Assembly: GCF_900105325.1 (NCBI RefSeq)
Contig: NZ_FNSU01000003.1
Span: forward strand, 682,001-746,000
DNA: 64,000 nucleotides
Direction of reading: 5' to 3'
Source: Pseudomonas marginalis
GTDB taxonomy: Bacteria > Pseudomonadota > Gammaproteobacteria > Pseudomonadales > Pseudomonadaceae
Part shown: piece after piece, positions 8,215-18,800 of the stretch
Layout of the letters: each line of letters starts with the position of its first letter
Position numbering within the stretch: the stretch's first letter is position 1
Made by a program: the position numbers and the translations under genes
Notes under the pieces: model-generated
What the model was told of the DNA's origin: nothing
Databases searched by the model: none
The model's input: only the letters and a program-made list of their open reading frames with translations

Positions 8215-9273
8215 ATGCCTGCCGTCGGAGGAAAAGGATTTCCGCTCGCTACCCGTTTGTATAAATCCCGCACCTTAGGGCTGACGCTCGGTTTTGTGTG
8301 CGTAGTGTTTGGCATGTATCCGCTGGATCCGGCGCCATGGGTGTGGGCCTGGATGGTGATCAATGCATTTGTCTGGCCGGTCGTGGCCTTTCAGCGCTCG
8401 TTGCGTGCTACCCATACGCTGCGCAGTGAGCGGCGCAATTTGCTGTTCGATTCGTTTTGCGGCGGTTTCTGGGTCGCGGCCATGCATTTCAACCCGCTGC
8501 CCGGTGTGACGACCCTGTCGATGATGACCATGAACAACGTCGCCATCGGCGGTCCGCGCTTCATGCTGGCGGGGTGGGCGGCGCAGGCGCTGGGCATCGG
8601 CACGTCGCTGTTGATATTCACGCCGGCCTTTATCGCCACGACCACCCCGGTCCAGCTCTATGCCTGCCTGCCGATTCTGATGCTGTACCCGCTGGCGCTG
8701 GGTTGGATCTGTTACCGCCAGGCGGTGACCCTGGCCCGGCACAAACGCGAATTGCTGGCGCTGAGTCGCACCGACAGCCTGACCGGCCTGCTCAACCATG
8801 GCGCCTGGAAAGACCATCTGGAGATCGAGTTCCAACGTTGCCGCCGCGAACAGCAAGGGGCCGCGATTGCGTTGATCGACATCGACCATTTCAAGCTTAT
8901 CAACGACACCTATGGCCACGTCACCGGCGACATCGTGCTGCGCCAACTCAGTAAAGTGCTGCGCCAGAACCTGCGCGCCACCGACCTGGCCGGGCGCTAC
9001 GGCGGCGATGAATTCTGCGTGATCCTACCGGGCATGCCGCTCAACCGTGCCACGGAAGTGATGGATGCCTTGCGCGATCGCTTCAACGCGTTGGCGTACG
9101 CCCAGAACCCTTCATTGCGCGCCAGCTTGAGTATCGGCCTGGCGCCGTATCAACCGGGGCACGCCGATTCCACCACGTGGCTCAACGACGCAGACCTGGC
9201 GCTGTATGAAGCCAAGAGCAGCGGGCGCAACCGGGTCAGTTCGGTGCACGGCGCTTGGTTGCGGTCGGTCTAG
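8215..9273 (+). CDS. Membrane diguanylate cyclase (MASE2-GGDEF)
   Basis: The protein has 352 residues. Residues ~20-175 hold several transmembrane helices with the MASE2 look (NNVAIGGPRFMLAGW). The C-terminal GGDEF domain starts at DSLTGLLNHGAW (~188). The active-site GGDEF (263-267) is intact, and an RATD inhibitory site (254-257) sits exactly five residues before it, so the enzyme should make cyclic-di-GMP and be feedback-inhibited. AdrA/DgcC of enterics has the same architecture. It stands alone between the LysE gene and the carboxypeptidase gene. The signal it senses is unknown. Confidence 0.92.
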   Translation: MPAVGGKGFPLATRLYKSRTLGLTLGFVCVVFGMYPLDPAPWVWAWMVINAFVWPVVAFQRSLRATHTLRSERRNLLFDSFCGGFWVAAMHFNPLPGVTTLSMMTMNNVAIGGPRFMLAGWAAQALGIGTSLLIFTPAFIATTTPVQLYACLPILMLYPLALGWICYRQAVTLARHKRELLALSRTDSLTGLLNHGAWKDHLEIEFQRCRREQQGAAIALIDIDHFKLINDTYGHVTGDIVLRQLSKVLRQNLRATDLAGRYGGDEFCVILPGMPLNRATEVMDALRDRFNALAYAQNPSLRASLSIGLAPYQPGHADSTTWLNDADLALYEAKSSGRNRVSSVHGAWLRSV

Positions 9274-9319
9274 TGGGGTAGGGTGAGGCGGCACCCCAAC
9301 AAAAAACAAGGACCGGTTC

Positions 9320-10549
9320 ATGCCCTTCACCTTCCCGCGTACTCTCCTGGCCGCCACGCTGGCCTTGTCCTTCGCACTCCCGGCCTACAGCGCCGAACCC
9401 CACCGGCAGATCCAGGCGGACGCCGAACAGTACAAGGCCCCGGCCCTGAAACTGCTGGAGCGCCTGGTGAATATCGATTCGGGTTCCGGCTACGGGCCAG
9501 GCCTGACCCAGGTGAGTGACATCGCCGTCGATGAACTCAAACAGCTGGGCTTCACCATTGAACGGGTGCCGGATGCCGCCGCCAACAGCAGCCATGTGAT
9601 CGCCACCCTCAAGGGCAACGGCAAGGCCAAAATCCTGCTGATGGCCCACATGGACACCGTGTTCAAGGAAGGCTCGGCGGCCGAACGGCCGTTTCACATC
9701 AAGGACGGCCGCGCCTATGGTCCCGGGGTGATGGATGACAAGGGCGGCATCGTCGCCGGTATCTACGCACTCAAAGTCCTGAAAAACCAGGGCTTCAAGG
9801 ACTATGCACAGATTACCTTCCTGCTCGATGCCAGCGAAGAAACCGGTTCCGACATCGCCTCTGAACTGATCCGCAACACCGCCAAGGCCCACGACGTCAC
9901 GCTGAACCTGGAACCCGGCCGCCCAGCCGACGGCCTGGTGGTGTGGCGCAAAGGCAGTGCCACCGCCGTGGTCGAAGTCAAAGGCAAAGCTGCCCACGCC
10001 GGCGTGGCCCCGGAGCTGGGGCGCAACGCCGCCATGGAAGCCGCGCATCAGATCCTGCAGTTGGGCAAGCTGGGTGATGAAGAGAAAAAAACCACCATCA
10101 ACTTCACCGTCATCAAGGCGGGCGACCGCACCAACGTCATCCCCGACCAAGCCACCGCCAAGGCCGACGTACGCGCGGCATTGCCGGAAGAGTTCGACCG
10201 GATCGAGAAGGACCTGGTGCGGGTCTCCGCCAACAAGCTGATCCCGGAAACCGAAGTGACCACCACCCTCAAACGCGGCCTGCCGCCCATGCCGCAGACG
10301 CCGGAGTCGGACAAGCTGGTGGCGATTGCCCAGGGGATCTATGGGGAGTTGGGTAAAAAGTTGACCATTGAAGGCAGCGGCGGGGCGGCGGATGCCAGTT
10401 TGTCCGCCGGGGTGGGGACGCCGACGTTGGATGGGTTTGGGATTGTAGGGGGGAATATTCATACGCCGCAGGAGTATGCGGAGGTGGAGAGTGTTGCACC
10501 GCGGATCTACTTGCTGAGTCGGATGATTATGGAACTGAGTAAACGCTGA
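9320..10549 (+). CDS. Periplasmic glutamate carboxypeptidase (M20 family, CPG2-like)
   Basis: The 409-residue precursor has a signal peptide (cleavage near AYSA-EP, residue ~25). Zinc-binding motifs of the M20 family are present in order: LLMAHMDTVF, GPGVMDDKGG, the catalytic SEETGSD, LNLEPGR, and the C-terminal NIHTPQEY histidine. The dimerisation domain lies between about 210 and 320. Length and motifs match carboxypeptidase G2 of Pseudomonas, which releases C-terminal glutamate from folates and other N-acyl glutamates. The exact substrate is inferred. A hairpin at 10560-10588 follows the stop. Confidence 0.9.
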   Translation: MPFTFPRTLLAATLALSFALPAYSAEPHRQIQADAEQYKAPALKLLERLVNIDSGSGYGPGLTQVSDIAVDELKQLGFTIERVPDAAANSSHVIATLKGNGKAKILLMAHMDTVFKEGSAAERPFHIKDGRAYGPGVMDDKGGIVAGIYALKVLKNQGFKDYAQITFLLDASEETGSDIASELIRNTAKAHDVTLNLEPGRPADGLVVWRKGSATAVVEVKGKAAHAGVAPELGRNAAMEAAHQILQLGKLGDEEKKTTINFTVIKAGDRTNVIPDQATAKADVRAALPEEFDRIEKDLVRVSANKLIPETEVTTTLKRGLPPMPQTPESDKLVAIAQGIYGELGKKLTIEGSGGAADASLSAGVGTPTLDGFGIVGGNIHTPQEYAEVESVAPRIYLLSRMIMELSKR

Positions 10550-10559
10550 TCAGGCTGGG

Positions 10560-10588
10560 AGGCTCACCTATTCAATTTGGCTGAGCCT
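10560..10588 (+). terminator. Possible terminator hairpin after the carboxypeptidase gene
   Basis: AGGCTCA and TGAGCCT form a 7-bp stem with a 15-base loop just after the stop codon. The following bases (TCATTCCTT) are only weakly T-rich. Confidence 0.4.
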
Positions 10589-10597
10589 TCATTCCTT

Positions 10598-10638
10598 GTG
10601 GTGAGCAGGCTTGCCCTGCGTGGACTGCGCAGCAGGCC
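10598..10638. repeat. Degenerate REP element
   Basis: GTGGTGAGCAGGCTTGCCCTGCG followed by GGACTGCGCAGCAGG is a diverged single copy of the REP found several times in the window (intact core GAGCGGGCTTGCCCCGCG). It marks the edge between the carboxypeptidase gene and the AT-rich immunity/toxin end. Confidence 0.65.
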
Positions 10639-10675
10639 AAAATATTAATAGCAAAGATCGTTATACGGCTGCTTT

Positions 10676-10996
10676 TTAAGTTGAGTATTGGTTTTTTTGT
10701 AGATATTCATCAAACTTTCGAACTATGTGATTTAGCCATAACGGGCCTGAGGCCCATTGGTATGGATAGTAGTAATAGCAATGCTGTATATGCAGTAAAT
10801 TTTCTTGAAGATCTGGCTCATTGGTATACGAATTTATCAGCTCTAAAATTTCCTGTTTTACTGTCATGATTATTTCTCTAGGCGAGTCCAGTAGAAATGT
10901 ATCGATGACATCATCGGCCGATGAATGATCTTCCGCCCAATCCTGATTAAAGTAAGCACCAAAAAATTGTTGTAGCTCTGTTAATGGTTCATTCAT
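10676..10996 (-). CDS. CdiI-like immunity protein for the Rhs toxin
   Basis: This 106-residue acidic protein contains LQQFFGAYFNQDWAEDHSSADDVID, the hallmark start of the contact-dependent-inhibition immunity family CdiI_2, and a tyrosine-rich stretch HCYYYYPYQW. Its ATG overlaps the rhs stop (ATGA at 10996-10993), so the two are translationally coupled, as expected for a toxin and its antidote. The gene is visibly AT-rich compared with everything around it, which indicates transfer together with the toxin tip. Binding to and neutralising the adjacent RNase domain is inferred from position and family. Confidence 0.85.
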   Translation of the reverse strand: MNEPLTELQQFFGAYFNQDWAEDHSSADDVIDTFLLDSPREIIMTVKQEILELINSYTNEPDLQENLLHIQHCYYYYPYQWASGPLWLNHIVRKFDEYLQKNQYST

Positions 10997-13900
10997 TTTT
11001 CTGGGTATCCTGTTAGCAATAGATAGCCATCTGGCATTTTAGGAGCTCGTTTTATGACTAATAGGAACTTATAAACAGGTACGGATTTTTTTGCTCCATT
11101 TAGGATGCTTACCCCTACGGGTTGACTTGAGCTGCCTTTAATTAGGAGTTTTTCCTTGTTTCCACTTAAAAATGTAGTTATTTCTTGCTGGTGTGCAGTC
11201 AAGCTTTTGGACACTATAGCCTCAGCCTCTTCTAGAGTTTTGAAGGTAGATGAGGCTGGGATGTGCGGTTCTGATTCAAATCTTGCCGCTAACTGTTCGT
11301 CTGTTCGACCGACATGTTTTTCAATCAGGTGTCCTCCAGCCTTCTCGTGAGTAGTTAATACTCCAGGAGGTGCTTTTTTTGTTAAATCGTTTTTTGAATC
11401 CGGGCAATTTCCAATCTTACAGCTTAACCCTAACGGATCCACCCACCCCGTCGGATTGGGCACGTACTGATAGGCGTTGATCCCACCCGCCAACTTCACC
11501 GGATCAGGCGTCAGGTAACACCCAATATCCGGATTGTAGTAGCGATGGCGGTTGTAGTGCAGCCCGCTTTCCTGATCAAAGTACTGGCCCTGGAAACGTA
11601 GCGGGTTGTCGATTGTGCCTTTGTCGAGTCGGCTGATCTGGCCGTAGGCGCGGTAGTGGGCGGACCAGACGATGTCGCCGTCGGGGTCGGTGAGTTCCTG
11701 CGGTGTGCCGAGGTGGTCGAGTTGGTAGTGAAAGGCTTTGGTGTCTTGTGGACCAAAGCCATCCAGTAGGGCCAGCGGGCGAAAGCTGTCCGGTTCATAG
11801 AGATAGCTGCGATGGCGATCCGCATGGTGTTCGGCAATCAGCCTGTCGCCTTGCCAGAAAAACTCCATGGTTAGGCCGTCAACGGTTTTGCTGATGCGCC
11901 GCCCAAACGGGTCGTAGCGGTAACTGGCGGTTTGGCCGTTGGGTTGGGTGATGCCGATCAGCCGATGCTGGCAGTCGTAGCGGTATTCGGTGACGAGTTG
12001 ATGGCCTTTGCCGCGTCGCTCGCGGATGAGGTTGCCGAAGGCGTCATAGTCGTAGTGGCGGTCGCCCTGGATCATCAGGCGGTTGCCGGCGACGATGTCG
12101 GGGCCGGGGCGGTCTTGCATCAGCAGGTTGTCGGCGCGTGTGTGGCCGAAGCGTTCCTGCAGGTCTTGGGAGTGGTCGGCGCGGGTGAGGCGGCCTAGTG
12201 GGTCGTAGTGGTAGTGGTGTTCGCCTTTGCGCGTGTCGAGCAGGCGGGTGAGGTTGCCGGTTTTGTCGTAGTCGTATTGGCGTTGGTAGAGGTGGTCCTG
12301 TTGCTGGGTGATTGCGTGGGCGTGCAGGCGGTGTTGGTCGTCGTAGTGGTAGTGGCTGAGGAGTTGGCCTTGTCGGCGCTGATGTTCCTGGCCGGCCTTG
12401 AACAGATGAGACGTCAGCAGCGCGCCGTTTAATTCGATGGTGGCGAGGTGGCCGCCTTTCGCATGGTTAAAAACCAGTCGGTTGTTATCGGGTAGGCGCA
12501 GGTGTTGAAGCTGGCCGCAGGCGTCGTAGCCGTAGCGCGAGGTGCCCCAGCCCTGGTGTTCGGCGGTGAGGCGGTTTTGGCGGTCGTATTCGTAGGCCAG
12601 CGCCCAGTGGCCGTCATCGACGCTGAGGAGGTTGCCCTGGCGGTCGTAGGCATATTCAACAAGGCTACCGTCGGGCAGGGTTTTTCTGACGAGGCGTCCG
12701 GCGTGATCGCGCTCGTAGCGAGTAACGAGCTGACTGCCATCGTCACCGTGTTCGGTCTTTTCCTGCAGGTTGCCGTTGAGGTCGTAGACGTAGGCCGTAC
12801 GCTGCCCATCAAACCTGGTTTCCTGCTGGATCAGTCCGTTGGGATGATAAGCAAGTCGGTAGGTCTCGCCGACTTCGTTTTCGATCTCGGTCAGCAACAA
12901 CCGCACGTTGTCGTAGCGGTAGTTGACCTGAGTGCCATCAGCGTTGATGCGCCGACTGATCAGGTGCAACCCGTCGGCGTATTCGTAGCGGGTGACGTGG
13001 CCCAATTCGTCGCGTTCGGCGGTGATTTTTCCGTAGGGGTTGTAGCTGTATTCCCGACATGCACCGCCTGGTAATACGACGCGAACCAAGCGACCCACGC
13101 TGTCCCACTGATACTGGGTCAGCGCGCCATGCTCATCCTCGCGCGCCACCTGACGGCCAAGATCGTCATAGCGATACCGCTTGATCCCGCCATTGGGCAG
13201 CTGCTCCTCAATCAGTTGCCCCCGCTCATTCCACACCAGCCGCTGACAACTGTGATCCGGGTACCAAACCCCAATCAGTTGCCCGTATTTGTCATAGCTG
13301 TAGTCGGTGACATGTCCGTCGGGATCGATCTTACGAATGACGTCGCCCTGGTCATTGCGCTCGTACTTCCAGACCGCCAGACCCCGCCTTACAACCCGTA
13401 CGAAGCCATTGTCATGCTCGTAGGACGTCGGCTCATCATCCCCGGGAAACAACGCCACCAAGTGTCCGGCGTCGTCGTACTGATACGCCGTCACCGCCCC
13501 CAGCGGATCCTGCTCAACCGTCAGCCGGCCTTTGGCATCGTAGGATTTGAAATGCTGGGCACCGTCCGGATCAATCCGCTGCACCAGCCGCGCCCGGTCG
13601 TCATGGGCGTACACTTCCTGACTGCCATCGGCGTTATGCAGCGTGACCCGGCCGTCGTCCCCCCAGGCATACCGCGTGTCCGTCTGGGAAAAACTGGCCC
13701 AATGCCGAACACATCGCGCAGCCTTGCCAGCCCGTTCCCACGCCCAGAAGAAACTCGCCCCACCGGCCAAGCCCCGCTCAAGAATGACGTGCTGATCGTC
13801 GTAGCGATAAACCTCGCTTTCACCTACCGCATTGGTCGCCGAGACCAGTCGGCCAGCATCGTCATAGGCGTAGGAAACAATGCTCTGCTCAGTAATCCAG

Positions 13901-15714
13901 ACATACGGACCACGGTCTTCGGCCCGCTGCACCTGGTAGTCCACCGCCACGATGCGGTCCGATTCATAGCGCAGGAACAGCGCACACCCCGCACCGTTAT
14001 CCAGCCGCTCGATACGCCCCAGAAAATCCCGAGCAATCCGCAACCGGTTGTCGTAGGCATCACTGATCGAGACCAGCACACCGTCGCGAAAGTGATAAAA
14101 CCGCGACGCCTGGGACAACACCAGTTCGTCCGGCGATGCGCCCAAATAGATCGCTGCTTCGGCCAAGCTGTTGGTGATTGCAGGCCGAGCAACGGTCGGC
14201 ATCGGAAACGAAGTACTGCGGTTCTCATGGTCCGTCCACACCACCGAATCGCCCGACACCGCAAGCCGATGCGCCAGCGAATGACTCCAGCCAAACCCCA
14301 ACCCGACATCCACTTCCACCGCACTGGTGCGATATAACCGTGTCCACTCGAACGGCAAGATTCCATCCAACGTGCCGTCGGTGAGGGTGAGCAATTCCTC
14401 CCCGGTAACCATCGACACCGGGCAGCCGTTGGTGACGGTCTTATCCGAAGATGCCGTCGCATCCCCGTTCGGATTCTTCCCTGAAACCGGAACATCATCG
14501 ACAGGCTCCTGCCTGACCAACACCGTCTGCTGAGTCTTCCCGCGAACCGCCGGCACCGGGTTCGAAACCACATGCTCCCCCGCCTTCAACGGCGCAACCG
14601 GGATGGTCTTGATCGACGTCGCAGGGCCACCCAGCAGAACCGGTTTGGCGAGCTCGACATGCTCATCCATGGGCGATTTTCCGAACTGCCCAGCCATGCG
14701 TTCCAACCATCGGCGCGCACGTTGAGACTTGATGCCGCCCAGCACGTTGGTACTTATTCGAACCGCCATCCCCATCCCGGCAGTGGCGAGACACAGCAAC
14801 AAGTTGATCAATACGTCGGCGCTGATTTCCCCGAGCAACTCGTTCATATAGGGCGGTGGCAACAGACGCATCCAGCTGACCATTGCCGACAGATAGATGA
14901 ACAGCAGCGGCTCGTCGCTGAGCACCAACAAGCCCTTGGCGAGGGCGTCGGCGCCGAGGCTCAGCAGCTTTTCAAGTTCGTCCGCTGACAGGTAGTGCAA
15001 CAGTTGTTCGGCATAAGCCAGCGGGTCGCCAAGCCACTGAAACAGCTGCTTGACAGTGTCCCAGAGTGAATAAAGCGCTTCGCCGAAGCCGCGGGCATAG
15101 GCTTGATGCAGGGCGAGGTAGCGCTTGGGGAAGCTGGCTTCGGAGTAACCCTTCCACAACGGTTCGAAGGTGGTCTCCCATTCACTGCGCAACCAACTGT
15201 CCAGCGGGGCGATAACCGACTGATAAGAGGCATACAGCGCCTTGAAATGGTCTTTGGAGACGTTGGGGTAGAAGCTGACCCGGTACTGCTGGTTGCGATC
15301 ACACTCGGTGATTTCGAGGATGCCGCTGGGGCCGATGGTCTTGTGGATCGGCTCGCCCAGGGGGCCGCCCTCTGGATCGATGCGTTGCACCATCACGGGC
15401 GTATTGCCAATGGGCACGAACCGAGCGCTCTGGAACATATGCACCAGGGTCAACGTGCCGTTTGCCTGGCACATTGCGGTCGTGCTGCTGGGAAGGATGG
15501 CGCGGTTGATCGGCGCGATGAGCGCCACTTCATCCCCGACCTTGAAGACCTGTTCGATATCCAGGGCCGAAAAGCTAAAGAAGCTTTCCGCCCAGGTCTC
15601 GTAGGTATTGAGGCAGCGCCCGAAGTCGCTGAGAACGGATTCGACGTCCCGCGTCTTTGAATCCATGGCGGCCAGCACCAGGTAGCCAATGGCTTGGCGG
15701 GTCACCTCGATCAT
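10993..15714 (-). CDS. Rhs polymorphic toxin with C-terminal RNase A-like domain
   Basis: The protein has 1573 residues. The N-terminal ~420 residues have no PAAR motif and include a hydrophobic stretch (LLFIYLSAMVSWMRL...LLLCLATAGMGMAV, ~270-320). A DUF6531-type segment follows (GCPVSMVTGEELLTLTDG), then many YD repeats and the Rhs core ending FHYQLDHLGTPQELTD...LRFQGQYFD...PDPVKLAGGINAYQYVPNPTGWVDPLGL, where self-cleavage is expected. The last 143 residues (DNA 10996-11424) contain EKAGGHLIEKHVG and PASSTFKTLEEAEA and end in YLLLTGYPEK, matching the CdiA-CT RNase A-like family. Base composition changes from GC-rich to AT-rich at this junction. Such proteins are usually type VI secretion effectors, but no vgrG or T6SS gene is in the window. 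Confidence 0.9.
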   Translation of the reverse strand: MIEVTRQAIGYLVLAAMDSKTRDVESVLSDFGRCLNTYETWAESFFSFSALDIEQVFKVGDEVALIAPINRAILPSSTTAMCQANGTLTLVHMFQSARFVPIGNTPVMVQRIDPEGGPLGEPIHKTIGPSGILEITECDRNQQYRVSFYPNVSKDHFKALYASYQSVIAPLDSWLRSEWETTFEPLWKGYSEASFPKRYLALHQAYARGFGEALYSLWDTVKQLFQWLGDPLAYAEQLLHYLSADELEKLLSLGADALAKGLLVLSDEPLLFIYLSAMVSWMRLLPPPYMNELLGEISADVLINLLLCLATAGMGMAVRISTNVLGGIKSQRARRWLERMAGQFGKSPMDEHVELAKPVLLGGPATSIKTIPVAPLKAGEHVVSNPVPAVRGKTQQTVLVRQEPVDDVPVSGKNPNGDATASSDKTVTNGCPVSMVTGEELLTLTDGTLDGILPFEWTRLYRTSAVEVDVGLGFGWSHSLAHRLAVSGDSVVWTDHENRSTSFPMPTVARPAITNSLAEAAIYLGASPDELVLSQASRFYHFRDGVLVSISDAYDNRLRIARDFLGRIERLDNGAGCALFLRYESDRIVAVDYQVQRAEDRGPYVWITEQSIVSYAYDDAGRLVSATNAVGESEVYRYDDQHVILERGLAGGASFFWAWERAGKAARCVRHWASFSQTDTRYAWGDDGRVTLHNADGSQEVYAHDDRARLVQRIDPDGAQHFKSYDAKGRLTVEQDPLGAVTAYQYDDAGHLVALFPGDDEPTSYEHDNGFVRVVRRGLAVWKYERNDQGDVIRKIDPDGHVTDYSYDKYGQLIGVWYPDHSCQRLVWNERGQLIEEQLPNGGIKRYRYDDLGRQVAREDEHGALTQYQWDSVGRLVRVVLPGGACREYSYNPYGKITAERDELGHVTRYEYADGLHLISRRINADGTQVNYRYDNVRLLLTEIENEVGETYRLAYHPNGLIQQETRFDGQRTAYVYDLNGNLQEKTEHGDDGSQLVTRYERDHAGRLVRKTLPDGSLVEYAYDRQGNLLSVDDGHWALAYEYDRQNRLTAEHQGWGTSRYGYDACGQLQHLRLPDNNRLVFNHAKGGHLATIELNGALLTSHLFKAGQEHQRRQGQLLSHYHYDDQHRLHAHAITQQQDHLYQRQYDYDKTGNLTRLLDTRKGEHHYHYDPLGRLTRADHSQDLQERFGHTRADNLLMQDRPGPDIVAGNRLMIQGDRHYDYDAFGNLIRERRGKGHQLVTEYRYDCQHRLIGITQPNGQTASYRYDPFGRRISKTVDGLTMEFFWQGDRLIAEHHADRHRSYLYEPDSFRPLALLDGFGPQDTKAFHYQLDHLGTPQELTDPDGDIVWSAHYRAYGQISRLDKGTIDNPLRFQGQYFDQESGLHYNRHRYYNPDIGCYLTPDPVKLAGGINAYQYVPNPTGWVDPLGLSCKIGNCPDSKNDLTKKAPPGVLTTHEKAGGHLIEKHVGRTDEQLAARFESEPHIPASSTFKTLEEAEAIVSKSLTAHQQEITTFLSGNKEKLLIKGSSSQPVGVSILNGAKKSVPVYKFLLVIKRAPKMPDGYLLLTGYPEK

Positions 15715-15720
15715 GAAACA

Positions 15721-15737
15721 GCCCCTTCAAACGGGGC
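15721..15737 (-). promoter_or_regulatory. Hairpin overlapping the rhs ribosome binding site
   Basis: On the minus strand GCCCC (15737-15733) pairs with GGGGC (15725-15721). The second arm is the Shine-Dalgarno sequence (AAGGGG), 8 bases before the rhs ATG. It could hide the ribosome binding site, or be a weak terminator of the upstream pump operon. Confidence 0.45.
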
Positions 15738-15824
15738 TTTAACGAAAACCACCATCTGCAATCCCTCGCACTGTGTATTCAGGCGAGGGACTTTGCAGCG
15801 GTTTTCAGGGCAGGGGAGTAGCGC

Positions 15825-18800
15825 TTATCCGGCGCTTACGTGGGGCGTTTCGACAATTTTTGTCTTCTCCCGCCCCAGCACCAGGCTGCACAGCGCCGGC
15901 AGAAACAACAGCGTCAACACCGTGCCCACCACCACCCCGCCAATCAGCACGAATGCCAGGGACGACCAGAACACCGACAACGTCAGCGGAATAAACGCCA
16001 GCGCCGCCGCCAGCGCGGTCAATATCACCGGCCGCGCGCGCCGCACCGTGGCCTCGACAATCGCCGCGTGGATCGCCATGCCATGCTCCTGGTTCTGGCG
16101 GATCTGGTCGGTAAAGATCAACGTGTTGCGCATCAGAATCCCGCCGATCCCGATCAAGCCCAGGATCGCGTTGAACCCGAACGGCTGGTTGAACAGCAGC
16201 AAGGTCGGCACCGCGCCAATCAAGCCCAGCGGCGCGGTGGCGAAGACCATGAACATCACGCCGAAGGAACGCACCTGGAACATGATCACCGTGAGGGTCA
16301 GCAGGATCATGATCGGGAACAGCGCCGCCAGCGCAACGTTGGCCTTGGCGCTTTCTTCCACCGGGCCGCCGATGTCGATCCGGTAACCGGCCGGCAGCCG
16401 GGCGATCAGCGGTTGCAGGTCTTTGTACACGGCCATTTCCACGTCGGGCGGTTGCACGCCGTCGATGATGTCGGCACGCACTTCCACGGTGCTCGCGCGG
16501 TTGCGGCGCTTGAGGATCGGCTCTTCCATCACCGCCTGGAACTGCCCGACCTGGGCCAGGGGCACCGACGTGCCGGCGCTGTTGGTCAGGGTCATGTTGT
16601 TGAGGTTGCCGAGGTTCTCGCGCTGGTTGCCCTGGGCGCGGGCGACCACGGACACGGTGCGGTTGCCCTCACGCACTTCGGTGATCGGGTTGCCGCTGAG
16701 CAAGGCATTGAGCTGGGATTTGACCTCGTTGGGGGTAAAACCGAGCAGGCGCAGGCGGTCTTGATCCAGCACCAGGCGATAACCGCTGGTGCGCTCGCCC
16801 CAATCGAGAAAGGCGTCCTTGGTCAGCGCGTTGGCGGCAACGACCTTGCGCACGTCCTCGGACACGCCGCGCAGTACCTCCACATTGGGGCCGGACACGC
16901 GGAACACCACGGGGAAGGGCACCGGCGGGCCGAACAGCAACTGGGTGACCCGCACCCGCGCCGCCGGAAACTCACCGGCCGCAATTCGCTCACGCATGCG
17001 CAGCTTCAAGGCGTCACGGGCGTGAGAGTCCGGCGTCTGCACGATCAGCTTGGCAAACGCCGGGTCCGGCATTTCGGGGTTCAGCGACAGGAAGAAACGC
17101 GGTGCACCACCGCCCACATAGGTGTCGACCATGCTGGTCTGCGGCTCGTGCAGCAGCGCCTTTTCCAACTGCGCCGCCACCGCCTCGGTGCTCTTGAAGG
17201 CACTGCCGGGCGGCATATACACCTCAAGAATCAGCTCGGAACGGTCGGAGTTGGGGAAGAACTGTTTCTTCACCACGGCCATGCCCAGTACGCACAGTAC
17301 AAAGGCAGCGATCACCAACCCGGTCACCAGCCAACGCCTGCGTACGCAGGCTTCGACCAAATCACGCAGTTTCTGGTAATAGCGCCCGGCGTAAATCGCG
17401 TCGTGGCCACCGGGCACCGGTTTGATCTGCGGCAGCAACTTCACACCCAGGTACGGCGTGAACACCACCGCCACCAGCCAGGACGAGATCAGCGCAAAGC
17501 CGACGATCCAGAAGATATTGCCGGCGTATTCCCCCGCACCGGACCGTGCAAATCCCACCGGCAGAAAGCCGATGATCGTCACCAACGTACCGGTGAGCAT
17601 CGGGGCCGCCGTGGAGCTCCAGGCGAAGGTGGCTGCATGAATCCGGTCAAAACCTTCCTCCAGTTTTACCACCATCATTTCAATGGCGATGATGGCGTCA
17701 TCCACCAGCAGGCCCAGGGAAATGATCAGTGCACCCAGGGTAATGCGGTCGAACTCACGCCCGGTGAGCAGCATGATCACAAACACCACCGACAAGGTCA
17801 GCGGCACCGCAGCCGCCACCACCAGGCCGACGCGAAAGCCCAGGGCCAGCAGGCTGATGAGCATCACCACCGCCAGGGCAACGAAGAATTTGAGCATGAA
17901 TTCATTCACCGCCAGGCTGATGTTTTTCGCCTGGTCGGAGACTTTGGCGAAGTTCACGCCCAACGGCAGGTCCGCCTGGATCCGGGCTTCCTCGGCCTTG
18001 AGGCTTTTGTCCAGCTCCAGACCGTTCCAGTGTTTTTCCATGATCACGCCGAGCATCAGCGCCGGGTCGCCCTGGTGGCGGATGCGGTAGCTGGGCGGGT
18101 CTTCATAACCGCGGCTGACGCTGGCTACATCTGCAATGCGCAGCACGCGACCGTTGACTTCCAGGGGCACGTTTTCGATCAGCGCCAGGCTATCGAAGGC
18201 ACCATCGATACGGATATAGGCGCGCGCGCCTGCGGTTTCGACAAAACCTGACGGGGCCACGGCGTTCTGCGCGGCGAGGGCAGCGAAGATCTGCTCCGGC
18301 TTGATCCCCAGGGTCGCCAGGCGCTCATAGGAGAACTCGACAAAAATCCGCTGGGCCTGCTCGCCGAGGATATTGACCTTCTTCACCCCCGGCAGGTTGA
18401 GCAGGCCCTGGCGCAACTCCTCGGCCATCTGCACCTGTTGCCGATGGGGCAAGTGCTCGGCCTCCAGGGCGTACAGGGCGAAGTACACATCGGAATATTC
18501 ATCGTTGAAGAACGGCCCGATCACCCCGTTGGGCAGCCTCGCGGCTTCATCGCTGAGTTTTTTGCGCGTCTGGTAGAACAGCTCCTGGATTTCGCTGGGG
18601 CGCGTGGACTCCTTGTAGGTCATGCGCATCGACACAAAGCCTGGCTGGGCGATGGTCTCGACGCGGTCGTAGTAGTCCAGTTCCTGCAGGCGCTTCTCCA
18701 GGCGGTCGGCCACCTGCTCCTGCATCTCCTGGGCAGTGGCGCCGGGCCAGGCGGCGGTAATGGTCATGACCTTGACGGTAAACGAGGGGTCTTCGGCGCG

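Noticed and set aside
10993..15714. PAAR domain and T6SS genes near the Rhs gene
   Set aside because: No PAAR motif was seen in the Rhs N-terminus and no vgrG, hcp or tss gene is in the window.
15840..18251. An 803-codon plus-strand open frame opposite the RND permease
   Set aside because: The translation is rich in His, Gln, Arg and Gly with no domain; it is a mirror frame of the GC-rich permease gene on the other strand.
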